From Herpetomonas samuelpessoai (Eukaryota; Euglenozoa; Kinetoplastea; Trypanosomatida; Trypanosomatidae), in assembly GCA_030849835.1 (NCBI GenBank), contig JASAOC010002127.1, positions 186,001-250,000 on the forward strand: a DNA stretch of 64,000 bases. The letters are read 5' to 3'. This document shows positions 20,175 through 30,932 of this stretch, one piece after another. A program made the translations under genes and the position numbers. The notes beneath the pieces were generated by a model, which did no database searches, was not told the origin of the DNA, and saw only the letters and a list, made by a program, of their open reading frames with translations. Every line of letters starts with the position of its first letter. Positions within the stretch are counted from its first letter, which is position 1.

Positions 20175-22471
20175 GAGTTCCTTTTTTTTTCTGAAAGAGA
20201 GAGAGACAGCTCTCGGCTAGGTTTCTCTTGAGAAAAGGGTGGAAGAACTTGTCCTGCGCCGTGCGGTGCGCGTGGGTGCTGTCCAAGTAAACAACAGCGT
20301 CGCTGAGGACAATGTTAACGGAACAGAAAAGGGAATCCTTCAAATGCGTGCAGCATACGGTTTTGGATGACATTCCAGCAAAGCTTCTTTTTTTTTTTCT
20401 CAACAAATTAGTGTTCCAAGGTGAGTGTACGCATGCCTTAGGTGACCCTTCCTATGAGTCACGAAGCTCGTGCATTCACTGACGTCGAACGAAAGCCGCA
20501 ACGACGTTGGGTAGGGGAGGGGGAGGGGGAGGTGCTGCTCACCAACGCTGGAGGAGCAGCATTGTGGGCAAAGTCCCCACTTCGTTTCTCAGCACTGCCT
20601 CACGTTGGTGGCACGCCTCCATCTGCCATTATTATTCTTATTGTTGCCTTTGATTGTGGAGATGAATAGAACAGACATTAACAGTAGTTTTGGTTAAAGG
20701 TCAAATGGAAACGCACGCCAAAAAAAAAAAAAGGAAGAAGAAAAAAGAAGTTCAACAAGCTAGTGCAACCTCTCCTCATACAAGCAGGCACAGGCATAGG
20801 AACAGGGACAGCTTCACAACGCGAAGGCTCCCCCATCACGTAGACACGGACCTCTCTGTCGACACAGAGAAACTCCAGAACACACACCCAGGAGCGGGGA
20901 TGTGCTGTACGCTGCCCCTCCAGCAACAGGACGGTCCTGTGCAACACCAAGACAACGAGAGGGGTAATGTGTGACGAGAACAGCTGAGTTCGTCCAAAGA
21001 GAAAGAGGAGTACAAAACCGTGCGTCTGGAAGTAGACGCTCTCTTTTTCTGTTCTCCGCTCTTGAGGACGACTTCAGCGTTTGGGTAGGTTTGCTTGCTG
21101 AGCCTTACAGGGCAGACACCAGCATGGAGTGAGAATGCTTGTCACAAGCCCGGATAGCGAGGGCGACGGCGATGCTGGCGGTGGTGAGGGTCAGAAAGGT
21201 GTTGAGGTTCTTCCAGAACATTGGGTACGCCACCTGATCAGGCAGCGCCTGCGGACCCTGCATACCTGGGAACATAGTGCTGATATATTTCTACAACGAA
21301 CGGATGCTCACACGAGTGCACGCCTTGGGACGCGTAGATGGGGGACGAGGATGAGGCTGTTAGGTGACAAGAAGCTTACCGCTAGTAAGAATGAGAATGA
21401 CGTATTCACTTGTTTTGCGTGTGCAATGTTGTTTGTTATGATGTGAAAGAGAATGGACGTGTTCACAGAGGTGGGAAGGGAAGGAAGTAGAAGGTATATT
21501 ATTATTCTTTGTTGTCTCGCTGTCTGACAGCTGCCTCGCATCTTGTCAATCGCCGCATCCCATATCACTGCTGTTACACCACGTGAGCCTTTCCCTTTCT
21601 ATCCTCCCACAGAATATTTAAGCTCTCTCGTCTCCCTGTGAAAGCATACCTCGAAACCCTGTGCAGCGATGGAGGCAGCGGTCACCTCAAGCAGCATCCG
21701 CGAACGTCGTCTGTTGACTTTGACTTTTGCATTTGACCTTTCGCCGTTTCTCCATGGAGCGGCGAGTGGTCTTTCCTTCGTTGCATGCGCTCTCGTTGAT
21801 CACATTTTTTTGTTTTCTTTCTGGGGTACGCAAGTCGAGGTGGAATGAGGTCGTGTCGAATTAACGAAAGAGTACATAAAAGCAGGCTTGCATAAATAAG
21901 AGGAAACGCACATTCACCAATTTGCCGTACAAATCAAAGATAACGAAAAATGGCTCACACAAAAAAAAGGACTAGTGGAAAAGGAAAAAAAGATGGCTAA
22001 AGAAAACATTTCACAAAGCAATTTTCATATATATATTTGCGTGTTTTTGCGTTGTTTTTTTCGTGTGTGTGAAGAGCGGGGTAACGTAAATGTCAAACTT
22101 AGGATGATTATCCTCTGCCTATCATGTGGGCTACGGTACCTTCACTGTGAATAAAACGACTGCATCAAACGGTTAGGTATCGCAGTCTGTGTGGCGGGTG
22201 AATGGCTTTCCGCACTCCTCAACAAAAGGTCGTGTCATGAAACCGTGCTCCATGTAAGCTCACCTGTAGTGCCGGTAGTCAACGGCAGACGCAACGCATG
22301 GGTGGTTGGCGAACACGTCATGGCAGGCAGATGAACACAGAGTTCTCATGAACAACGCGCAGATACCGTGTTGTATTCATGTGTATGTCTATCCCGCTGC
22401 TCTCTACTTCTCATACTTCACAGCCTTCATCGTAACGGAAGTATGACGCTCTGCGGGTGCATTATACGCTG

Positions 22472-22492
22472 GCGGGTATGTCCCCAAATTTC
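22472..22492 (-). promoter_or_regulatory. GGGGAC 3'-flank motif, copy 1 (permease A, distal)
   Basis: The sense strand reads GAAATTTGGGGACATACCCG, about 2.2 kb after the stop of the first permease gene. Twenty of 21 positions match the copy at 27393-27413. GGG and CCC can pair across a six-base loop. Function is inferred only from repetition near related genes. Confidence 0.4.
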
Positions 22493-23044
22493 CGGCCATA
22501 ATGTCCACAGAACGAGACCAAAATCTGTGAAAAAAAAAGAGAGAAAATGGCGAGGCAAGACAGACACTGTGTGTGGTAGAATAGAGCCGAACACGATTCC
22601 TGGCCTACGAGTGCAGATTCCAGCAGTCACGTCGGTGAACAGGTGAATCTCAGCATCGGGAGTATTGGGAAGAACAAGGGTAGACGCCAACAAAGTCACT
22701 AAATAGAAGAGAGCGAAATAAAGAGTCTGGAAAAGAGAGTTATACTGACGGAAGTGCGGTGTTGAAAGGGTAAAAAGTGGTAATTAAAAACTTCAAAAAA
22801 AGAACAGTTCTGGCGGAACAAGAGAACGAAAAAAAAAAAAGCGAAACATAAGCTAGGGTATTTGGTTACGGATAGCGTTATTCAGCTACTTGAACTCACG
22901 CAGAAGCTCTCTCTTTCTTCTTTTTTTTTTACTTTTTGCAGTGGAAAAGCGATGATATCGTTCAGTACATCTCGCTCACCCTCTCTGACACCTAGAACAT
23001 CTCACGCTCCTCTTGCAACTCCTTGCTCGGCAAGAGATGCAATC

Positions 23045-23069
23045 GAGAGAGAGAGAGAGAGAGAGAGAG
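23045..23069. repeat. (GA)12 microsatellite
   Basis: This is a pure GA repeat on the given strand, so CT on the sense strand. Such runs can act as pyrimidine tracts for trans-splicing or poly(A) site choice. Confidence 0.9.
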
Positions 23070-24302
23070 GAGCAGAAAGGGGAAAGGGGGTGATCAAGAC
23101 AGGACTTCAAAGACGGTGTTTGTACAGAATAGTTTCATGATCGCAGGGCTGTGCGAAAGTGTGATGCACACGAATAGGAAGCTGTGAGTTTTTCATATCA
23201 AGATCCAACAGACATTTGACTTTACGAAGTGAAATGAAACAAAAGGAAATCTTTACAAGGCATTAACTTTAACAGGAATACGAAGAAGGCAAAAAAAAAA
23301 ATTGAAAAGCGACGCGGTGGCTCGTTCCTTCCCTTTTTTTTGTTTTTACACACACAAACGAAAAACGCAGATCAGTATACAACAAGTAGAAGATTAATAA
23401 ACGGAACGGAGAAGAGCCACGCGTGCACAGCTTCACAAGAATCGCATCGCAGTCGCCCCACAAACACACAAATGCTCGCAAGAGAGACAAAGGTGTAGAA
23501 GGAATGAAACCTTGAGTATTTGGATTGCTATGTGTGTGCGATGATTCTGACTGTACGAGAGACCACTCGCGGCGAAGGGAGAGAGAACGATGAAGTCGGG
23601 ACTGATTTCCATCGCACAGTGCCGTGCCTTTTCGCTGTCGCCTCCGATACTCAGGCCCCTGTAGAAGAAATCCCCAAGGGTATAGAGAGGGAAGGGGAGG
23701 GGGGGAGGTAATAGGCAAACGAGGGAGCACGAGGTGGACGGAAGCAGTCACCACAACTGTGAATAAGGTGTTGCGCTGAGTGGGAAGATTTTTTAATTTA
23801 AAAACGAGAGAAAAAAGAAGACAAGAGCGTACCGCTAGGGCTAAGAAGCGTTCTTGGGTCTGGGCTGTCCTGCGACCGGCGCGTCGCGGAAGGTGGGCGA
23901 GTTGACGGTGCGTCACATGAGGAAGCGAGACGCGTGAATGGGGGGAGCCCCTCGAGGAGCGCCAAACAAGCCACCAAAGGGACTGTCAGAATGGTTCAGG
24001 GGAACGCATCACGTGTCCGAACACCTGATGGAAAGAAAAAGAGGTCATTGAAATATTATTACTGTAAAACACGAAGGTAACGGGAAGAGAGACAGGAAGT
24101 GTTATGAAAAACAGTGAATTGGACCAAAGAAAGAGGAGGAAGTGGCGTGAGAGCCGGTAGTGGAGAGAGAGAGTTAATCATGAAAGATAATAATAAAAAA
24201 GAGAGAGTTATCAGAGTAACAGAAATAAAACGCAGCGCGTACAGAATTAGAAGGAAAGGCATTTAGATGAAAACAATAGCGTGATGGCATGAAGCAAAAT
24301 CG

Positions 24303-24323
24303 GCAGGTTTGTCCCCAATCTCC
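24303..24323 (-). promoter_or_regulatory. GGGGAC 3'-flank motif, copy 2 (permease A, proximal)
   Basis: The sense strand contains ATTGGGGACAAACCTGC, about 400 nt after the stop of the first permease gene. The core GGGGAC is kept and two G:C pairs can form. It is weaker than the distal copy. Confidence 0.35.
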
Positions 24324-24529
24324 GATAAATTGTTCGTTGCGCACCAGAAAAACGAGGGGAAATAATGAAGGGTGTACAGGGCACTCGAAAGGAAAAGAAA
24401 CGGTTATATATAGATATATTCAAATGGCCTTTTTTTCAAAGAGCAAAGCGCGCACCAACAACGAGAAAGAAGCGAAGCGCGGCACAACAGGAAGAGACTC
24501 ACTGCACCACTCTCTCTCTCTCTTGTGTG

Positions 24530-24531
<2 letters not shown>

Positions 24532-24560
<29 letters not shown>
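24532..24560. repeat. (TG)14 microsatellite
   Basis: This is a pure TG repeat on the given strand, 165-195 nt after the stop of the first permease gene, directly preceded by a CT-rich stretch. Confidence 0.95.
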
Positions 24561-24563
<3 letters not shown>

Positions 24564-24726
24564 TATTATTATCGTTTTTTTTTTTTGTTTTGAGCTTCAT
24601 GGTTACCTTGCAACTGCTGTTTGAACGTGGGAAATGAACAGAGCCATACACATTCCCAGGGGCCTTCCCTCAGTGAGGGGCTTCGCGTATCCTGATGATG
24701 AACGTCCTTCGCACAGGGAATTTGGT

Positions 24727-26430
24727 TTACACAATTGCCCAGATGGCGACAGCGGTGCCGAAGCACACGCTAATGACGCCAGCGATGAGCAGCGCGTAGG
24801 TGGCGAGGTAGTGAAACCAACCCACCTGGCGCAGGCCCCAGCTCCCAGCGTACATGATGAACAGGGCGGGGAAGATGAAGCCCAGGAAACCACCAGCGAA
24901 ACTGCCCACAAGGGAGAAGATGATCTCGACGTCAGGGATCACAAGGCCGAGGATCAGCGCGACGACAGACATGAAGACGACGAGAACCACGTGGTAGGCC
25001 GTGCGAATCGTCCGCACGTTGGTGCCAATGCAGTAGTACACCGAGTCACGTGAGGGCAGCATGCAGATGGCGAAGGACACGCTGAGTTTGAAACCCAGCA
25101 GGACGTAGCCGACGGCGATAGCAGGCTCAGTGCTCAGGTTATACTGGCGCAGAATCGTCCCTTCCAGAGTGCTGGAGAACTCGAGCAGGCCGAAAATACC
25201 CACCAGGATGTAGAGCGACGTGCACAGGCCTGTGGCAATGCCCGTGTGCGCTGTCATGCGCTTCGCGGAGGGCTTCACCGCCTCCTTCTGCAGCTGCAGA
25301 ACGTTCGTCTGGAGCAAGAAGGCGAAGAGGAACATGGAGAAGCCGTTGATGGCGTTATTGCCAGATTCCGCGGCGCGCAGGGTGTTCTTGCTGCGGACAT
25401 GGCCGTCCTCGGTGGTGTAGAAGCTGTTCTGGCACGCGTGCACAATCACGACAATGCTGAAGTACACAATGAACATGACCGTAATGACGGAGCCGTAGCG
25501 GAGGGAGTTGATTTGCTTTGGGATCGACAGCGGCAGCATCAGCACGGCCCACACAACGATCGTCAGTACCTTGCTGCCCCACTCGTTCGTGTACAGCCAT
25601 CCCGTCTTGGGCTCCCCGGTCGAGGAGGACTTCAGCGCGGTGCTGATGAGGTCATTCACCGTGATGACGTACGACACACAGCTGCCAAAGCAGAAGAACC
25701 ACATGTTAAAGGCGGCGAAGTAGTCCCAGCCGCGACCGAGCAGTCCACGGGAGAGCTGTTCGTACGAGCAGAGAAAGAGCGGCGACACAGAGCTCCCTTC
25801 CTCGTTCAGGGAACCGAACTTAGTCGAAAGGGTGCCCTTCTTCTCCCCGCCAGCGCTGGCATCCGTTGCTGTCGCCGAAACTGCAGCAGATTGGTTCTCC
25901 GCATTTGGAGCGACGACGACCGTCGCGGTGTCGCTGGTCGACCCAAGTGCTTTAGTAGTGTGGTGGTTTAGCTTATTCGCCATCTCCGCCTTGGCGAGCG
26001 CGCGTGTCTTTTCAACGGCCTGGACCATGATGTATACCGAGTACACTGTCGACAGTGAAATCGCAACGAGCACAACAATCGCAACCGCGACGCCGCTGCA
26101 CTTGAAGGCGTACGGCAGCGAGAAGATTCCGCTGCCCAGCGTGACGGCGCACATGTTATACACGTTCGAAATGGCGCCGCCGTGGGGAACGAGGTGGTTC
26201 ATGAACTCGCCCAGGCGGGAGCGAGGCTTGTACCCCCACTGAAGCGCATCACTGCCCGTCTCACTTGACGCGTCCATGTTCGCCGTCTCCGCCATCGCCG
26301 GCGCGTCACCGGGCTTGCCGTCACCAGAGGAAGGCATGGCGTTGCCGCCTGTCGCAGCATCCTCCATGTAGTACGGGCTGTTCACATCAAGGTCGTCGCT
26401 GAGCGGCTCGTTCGCGACGTTCAGGGACAT
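24727..26430 (-). CDS. Amino-acid permease (AAAP/AAT family), paralogue A
   Basis: The 567-residue protein is a polytopic carrier of the amino acid/auxin permease family, large in trypanosomatids. It has a polar N-terminus of about 85 residues. The family block VPHGGAISNVYNMCAVTLGS opens the first membrane helix, followed by about ten more helices. SYEQLSRGLLG, WFFCFGSCVSYVI and LPLSIPKQIN are shared with the next gene. A polar loop of about 80 residues between helices 2 and 3 (about 140-221) is about 74 residues longer than in paralogue B. The ATG at 26428-26430 is used; an upstream in-frame GTG is not. The substrate cannot be read from sequence; arginine, lysine and neutral amino acids are all known for the family. 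Confidence 0.93.
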   Translation of the reverse strand: MSLNVANEPLSDDLDVNSPYYMEDAATGGNAMPSSGDGKPGDAPAMAETANMDASSETGSDALQWGYKPRSRLGEFMNHLVPHGGAISNVYNMCAVTLGSGIFSLPYAFKCSGVAVAIVVLVAISLSTVYSVYIMVQAVEKTRALAKAEMANKLNHHTTKALGSTSDTATVVVAPNAENQSAAVSATATDASAGGEKKGTLSTKFGSLNEEGSSVSPLFLCSYEQLSRGLLGRGWDYFAAFNMWFFCFGSCVSYVITVNDLISTALKSSSTGEPKTGWLYTNEWGSKVLTIVVWAVLMLPLSIPKQINSLRYGSVITVMFIVYFSIVVIVHACQNSFYTTEDGHVRSKNTLRAAESGNNAINGFSMFLFAFLLQTNVLQLQKEAVKPSAKRMTAHTGIATGLCTSLYILVGIFGLLEFSSTLEGTILRQYNLSTEPAIAVGYVLLGFKLSVSFAICMLPSRDSVYYCIGTNVRTIRTAYHVVLVVFMSVVALILGLVIPDVEIIFSLVGSFAGGFLGFIFPALFIMYAGSWGLRQVGWFHYLATYALLIAGVISVCFGTAVAIWAIV

Positions 26431-27392
26431 GGTCACGATGAGGGACGGATCTCAAGGTAATGCAGGTGTTCGGGTTAGTTAGGGGGGTCTTGGAGGGGCA
26501 GGTACAAGGCAGTTCCGTCGAGGCTCCGTCGCGTAAGGAGAAGCGTTCCGTGAGAGAGAGAGAGAGAGACAAGGGACTGTTAGCACGGTAGCGTGAAAAA
26601 AAGAGTGTGGGTTACGGTTTAAAAAAGAGGCAGTTGGCGTTGGTAGGCGTTGTCTTACTATTGCAGCACGGAAACAGGGAAGAGGAAGAAAAAAAAAACG
26701 AGGAACGGAATAGATGAAGAACCCATACAAAGCGTTGTGCACCAGCAGTCGTGTATCATCCGTTGTTTTCCAGCAATGAAAGGGCCGAGGAATACTTCCT
26801 GCAATTGCCAAGGTTAAACGAGAGCGACACATTTTACTAACGGCAGCGTGATGGGAACCCACCCAAGAGCGTGTCCCCGCTCACACAGTGGTGGCCCTCC
26901 GAGGGGCAACCCACCTCATGGATGAGGGGATCGTAAGTTCAGCACTATGATCTGCTCCTGAGGGATGGGAGCTGCGCCTATCGGAGCCTACTGGCACGAA
27001 AGTGCGTCCAGCATTTGGATCTGCATCTTTCCTTCTTCTTCCTTTTTGTTGTAATGGAACTCAAATAATACGAGTAAAAAAAAAGGGACTTCGACGGAAA
27101 AAAAAAAAACGTGGGCCAGAAGATGACGGCCGCTGTCTGCTTTAACAACCAGCAGCTTTCCGCCACGTCTAAACACTAAGCGCACGTGGTCCCTCTTCTG
27201 ATCCTTCGCTCCTTGTTTTGTTCTTTTGTTTGAAACTGACTCATGAGACGAGCAAGACAAAAGACAAAACCTTGGTGAGCCTCTCTCCTGTTAAAGTAAA
27301 GGAGCGATCCCGGCCCAACCTTGTCGCTTTCCCGGTTCCCTCCAACGTGCGTGCATGTGCGGGTACCACATGCTCTGCTTCCGCGGCGTTCA

Positions 27393-27413
27393 GCGGGTAT
27401 GTCCCCATATTTC
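27393..27413 (-). promoter_or_regulatory. GGGGAC 3'-flank motif, copy 3 (permease B, distal)
   Basis: The sense strand reads GAAATATGGGGACATACCCG, about 1.3 kb after the stop of the second permease gene, and differs from the copy at 22472-22492 at one position. Confidence 0.4.
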
Positions 27414-28340
27414 TGATCGTCGGTAAATAACACACCAAAAAACAGTGCGTTAACGAAAGCAAAGGCATGCTGACCATGCATCCGTGCACACTCGAAGGAG
27501 AGCAGCGGTACGGGAAGGCAGACAGAGGCATGGAGCAGGAAACTAGAGGATCGCCAAAGGAAGAAGGGAGAGAGAAGGAAGCACGTGATCACACGCTGAC
27601 ACACCCTGCCTAGTCAGCGAGATCAGTTCGCAGCAGCTGCGAAATGAACAGGAAATGAAAGGGACGTAAAAGAAAAAAAAAAGAAAATGAAATACGCATG
27701 GGAAATAGACATGGAGCGACATTGACGGGGCAGCAAAGAGTATCCTTTTGATCGGACGTTCGCTAATGCGAAACAGTAATAGTAATAAAGAGTGATTAGT
27801 GAAGAGAACATAAAACAAAAGGTTCTTCGAAGAGAAAAAAAAAACTTATAGATCTGCTGCACTGAACAAAGAAGGAGCTGGGGGGAAGAAGTAGCCGTGG
27901 GAGGCGTTTAGTGCCCTCTTCCCCCCGTCGCGCGTCGTTCTTCCCTCTTCTGTTCGTTGCGGTTTCTTTTTGTCTTCTTGCTGCTAGCTACCGCCTTGGC
28001 ACAATGGCGCGAGTGCTTCGTGCACGTTCTTTGCTTTGCCGTTCTTCTCTGCAAAGCAGCGCTTGCCCTCCAATGCTCACATGTTGTCCTCCACCCTCGC
28101 CTCTGTGGCAAGACCAGCAACGAACACATACGAGGCGATGACGCGAGAGGCCAAATTGCATGGCCCAAGAGCAGCCGAAAACAACGTCGGTTATACTTTT
28201 ATATATCAAAGCAAAAAAAGAGAAGGTTAGATTGGTAATCGAAACAGAATCACAAAAAGAAACATGAAGAGGAACAAAAGATGACACACAGTGAAAAAGA
28301 AACTTTTAAAAAAAAAAAAGGCATGGGCAAGCTGATGCAG

Positions 28341-28363
28341 GCGGGTAGTCCCCAAGGTTTTCC
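28341..28363 (-). promoter_or_regulatory. GGGGAC 3'-flank motif, copy 4 (permease B, proximal)
   Basis: The sense strand contains CTTGGGGACTACCCGC, about 350 nt after the stop of the second permease gene. This is at nearly the same distance as copy 2 from its own gene. GGG can pair with CCC. Confidence 0.4.
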
Positions 28364-28706
28364 TGCAAGAGCGAGCATAGATCAGAAAAGGGAAAAAAGC
28401 AAAGGAGGTGAAAGTTCGTAGAAAACTTTAAAGAAAGGAATGAACAACCACGAGCAGAACAACAACGTTGATTTAAGAAAAACACAAAGAGGTCTGTATA
28501 GATCGAAAAGGAGGGGTCTAGACATGGAGAAGGGTCACAGCAGACGTCGGTGCATGTGCTGTCATGCCGCCGGCGGCATGCCAGTATCGACAGAAAACAC
28601 CGAGTCCGATGCGGACATGGCGAGGGCAGGAAAGGATCGCCTTCCTGTTCTGCATGCACATCCGAAACCCCCCCCCCTCACACGCGTACGCGTGCGTTGG
28701 TGCTCT

Positions 28707-30257
28707 TTAAACCAGTCCGTAGATGGCCGCAACGAAGCCGAAACTGACAATAATGACACCGGCGATGAGCAGTGCATACGTGGCAAAGAAGTGGAAGTAG
28801 CCCTGAGTCTTGAGGGTCCACTTCCCCGCGTACATGATGAAGAGTGCTGGGTACACGAAGCCTAGGAAGCCACCACCGAAGCTACCCACCAAGCCAAAGA
28901 CGATGGAGACGTTGGGAATGGCGAGTCCGAGAACGAGGGCGACAATCGCCATGAAGCTGCAAATCGCCGCGTTCAGCCAGAAAGGCACCGTCTGCACGTC
29001 CGAGAACATGGGCTTCCACCACTTGAGGCAGTAATACACCGCATCGCGGGACGGCTGCATGCAGATGGCAAAGCCCACGCACATCTTGATGCCGATACCA
29101 ATGTAGGCGATGGCGACGAGAGGGTCAGTGCGGACATTGTAAAAGAGCAAGATGGACTTGCCCTCGATGGCCTCACCAAAGTCAAGGTTGCCAAAGACGC
29201 CCGCGAGGATGTACAAGATGCAGCAGCCGGCCATGCTAATGCTCGTGTCGCGAGCAAGACGCACCGGCCGGGGGTTCTTCGCCTCACGGTACACCTCGGG
29301 GGCGTTGGTGTTGCACAAGAAGGCGAAAATGTAGGTGGAGAAGCCAACGATGGAGTTGTTTCCGCCCTTGAACAGCGTCAGCTTGTGCTTTGCCTTGCCA
29401 TCCTCGAAGCCGTTGAGGGCGGCGTGGATCACAATGACAATGACAAAATACACCATGGACATGACACCAACAATGGAGAACCAACGGATCGTGTTGATTT
29501 GCTTGGGGATCGACAAAGGGAGCATGACAACGGCCCAGATGATGATCACCAGCACGCGGTTGCCCCAGGCGGAGCGGAAGAAGGGCATCACGTTATCACC
29601 GTCGGTGGCGCGGCCCAGCAGGTCCCCGAGGCTGATCACGTACGACACACAGCTGCCAAAGCAGAAGAACCACTGGTTGAAGGCGGCGAAGAAGTCCCAG
29701 CCAGGCCCGAGAAGGCCGCGGGAGAGCTGCTCGTAGGTGAACATGGTGCGCTTCGTCCGGTCGGTGGCACGCGCCATCAGAAAGACGGAGTACACGGTCG
29801 AGGAGGAAAGGCACACGAGCACAATGACGGCGAGCATCACCCCCGTGGACTCAAAGGCGCCCGGGAGGGCGATGATACCGCTGCCCAGCGTCACCGCGGC
29901 GAGGCTGTAGACGTTTGCGAGGCAGCCGCCGTGAGGAACGACGCAGTTCAGCGCCCTCATGAAGGGGGACTTCGGTTCGTAGTGGCTACCAAAATTGGCC
30001 CGGGCGAGGGCATCCAGGTCATCGCTCGAAGCGTCGCTAGAGGACAAGTTCTTGGCGTGCTCCCCATCCGCTGCCGTGATGTTGTGAGGGGTGAAGATGA
30101 CGTCGCCGTCCACACCATCCTCTCCCGCGGCGCGCTTCTGGGTGAACGTGTCGGTGGGGGAAGCGAGGACGCCGCCATCGTACGAGGCCATCAAGTCATC
30201 GGACAAGGGGGCGTTGCGCTCATCATCCGAGCCGTGCGGTTCGCGGGTCTGTGGCAT
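28707..30257 (-). CDS. Amino-acid permease (AAAP/AAT family), paralogue B
   Basis: The 516-residue carrier is a tandem relative of the preceding permease. Shared blocks include VVPHGG, AVTLGSGI, the YEQLSRGLLGPGWDFFAAFN region, WFFCFGSCVSYVIS, LPLSIPKQIN and the C-terminal YPALFIMYAGKW. The N-terminal tail (about 100 residues) is acidic and Ser/Thr-rich and not like paralogue A. It lacks the long helix 2-3 loop of A, having only TDRTKRTMF there. The first in-frame ATG (30255-30257) is used; the frame opens further only to a TTG. It sits in the plasma membrane or an organelle membrane; the substrate is unknown. Identity to A is clear along the membrane part but far from complete, so the duplication is old. 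Confidence 0.93.
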   Translation of the reverse strand: MPQTREPHGSDDERNAPLSDDLMASYDGGVLASPTDTFTQKRAAGEDGVDGDVIFTPHNITAADGEHAKNLSSSDASSDDLDALARANFGSHYEPKSPFMRALNCVVPHGGCLANVYSLAAVTLGSGIIALPGAFESTGVMLAVIVLVCLSSSTVYSVFLMARATDRTKRTMFTYEQLSRGLLGPGWDFFAAFNQWFFCFGSCVSYVISLGDLLGRATDGDNVMPFFRSAWGNRVLVIIIWAVVMLPLSIPKQINTIRWFSIVGVMSMVYFVIVIVIHAALNGFEDGKAKHKLTLFKGGNNSIVGFSTYIFAFLCNTNAPEVYREAKNPRPVRLARDTSISMAGCCILYILAGVFGNLDFGEAIEGKSILLFYNVRTDPLVAIAYIGIGIKMCVGFAICMQPSRDAVYYCLKWWKPMFSDVQTVPFWLNAAICSFMAIVALVLGLAIPNVSIVFGLVGSFGGGFLGFVYPALFIMYAGKWTLKTQGYFHFFATYALLIAGVIIVSFGFVAAIYGLV

Positions 30258-30932
30258 GGGTCCTTGAATCAACCGTAGAATTTACTTGGCAAGCTGATGA
30301 AGGGCGGGCACGCGGCGAGTTCGTAGCGGGAGCGGGTGGGCGTTGTCCGGAGCTACTTTGCGTTGGACTGTGTGGTTGAACGGAAAGAGTGGAAAGGGAG
30401 AAAACAGAGAGATGGAAAAAGGAAAAGTGGCTGAGGAAGTGAAAGAAGAGAGGGAAATTAAGATCTTTTTAGAGCTTAGAAAAATAAGAAAATATGACTA
30501 CACATCAGAACAAGCATTAGAAGTAGATGAGCATCAGCAAAATGGAAGAGAAGAGACGAAAACAGTGAACATAAAGTGCTCAGGGGAGCTACACACATGC
30601 GCGTCATGCCGACTGTAGATTGCATACCCAGACTAGTAAGAGGATGCGTCTTGCATAGCTCCGTCTCTGGTAGCAGGAATCCACTCGTCTTCCGTGAAGA
30701 CAGATATTTCTTTCACCTCAACGAAATGAGCATTTCTGTTTCTGCGGTAGCTTCTCACGGTTTATGTGGTGGTGGTGAAGGGGTTCTACCCACGGAGGGC
30801 AACGTTTGTGAAGAAGGCACATCTTCGTCTAAGCAGTGAAATGCACCGGAGAATCGACAGAGCGAAAGAAGAAAAAAAAAAAACGGATAGGATACCCCAC
30901 TAACAACAAGTGAAGCGCGGAAAGGAACCGCC
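30258..30932. other. Intergenic region, no gene seen
   Basis: This is an AG-rich spacer on the given strand with sense-strand pyrimidine tracts around 30415-30500 and 30865-30885. Nothing else is supported. Confidence 0.55.

Larger units (their letters stand above)
20175..24726. other. Long gene-free region of 4.55 kb
   Basis: This is the longest spacer of the window. It lies downstream of the first permease gene and upstream of the ASF1-like gene. It contains A12 at 20720-20731, a GA repeat at 23045-23069, a TG repeat at 24532-24560 and two copies of the GGGGAC motif. I see no tRNA, rRNA, snRNA or spliced-leader gene by box or core motif, but a C/D or H/ACA snoRNA would not be visible by eye. 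The best frame (23269-23916, minus) has no ATG near its start. Confidence 0.5.
26431..28706. other. Intergenic region of 2.3 kb between permease genes
   Basis: It should hold the 3' UTR of paralogue B and the 5' UTR of paralogue A. It contains two clear GGGGAC motif copies (27393-27413, 28341-28363), a weaker GGGGAC within an inverted repeat near 26867-26882, a GA repeat near 26551-26567 and several A-runs. No further gene is supported. Confidence 0.55.

Noticed and set aside
20140-20406. Minus frame of 88 codons overlapping the ASF1-like start
   Set aside because: It overlaps the better gene in another frame, has no domain, and contains a translated poly-pyrimidine tract.
23269-23916. Minus-strand open frame of 215 codons in the long spacer
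   Set aside because: It begins with GTG rather than ATG, and its composition (Ser/Leu/Pro/Phe/Arg) is that of a translated pyrimidine-rich UTR.
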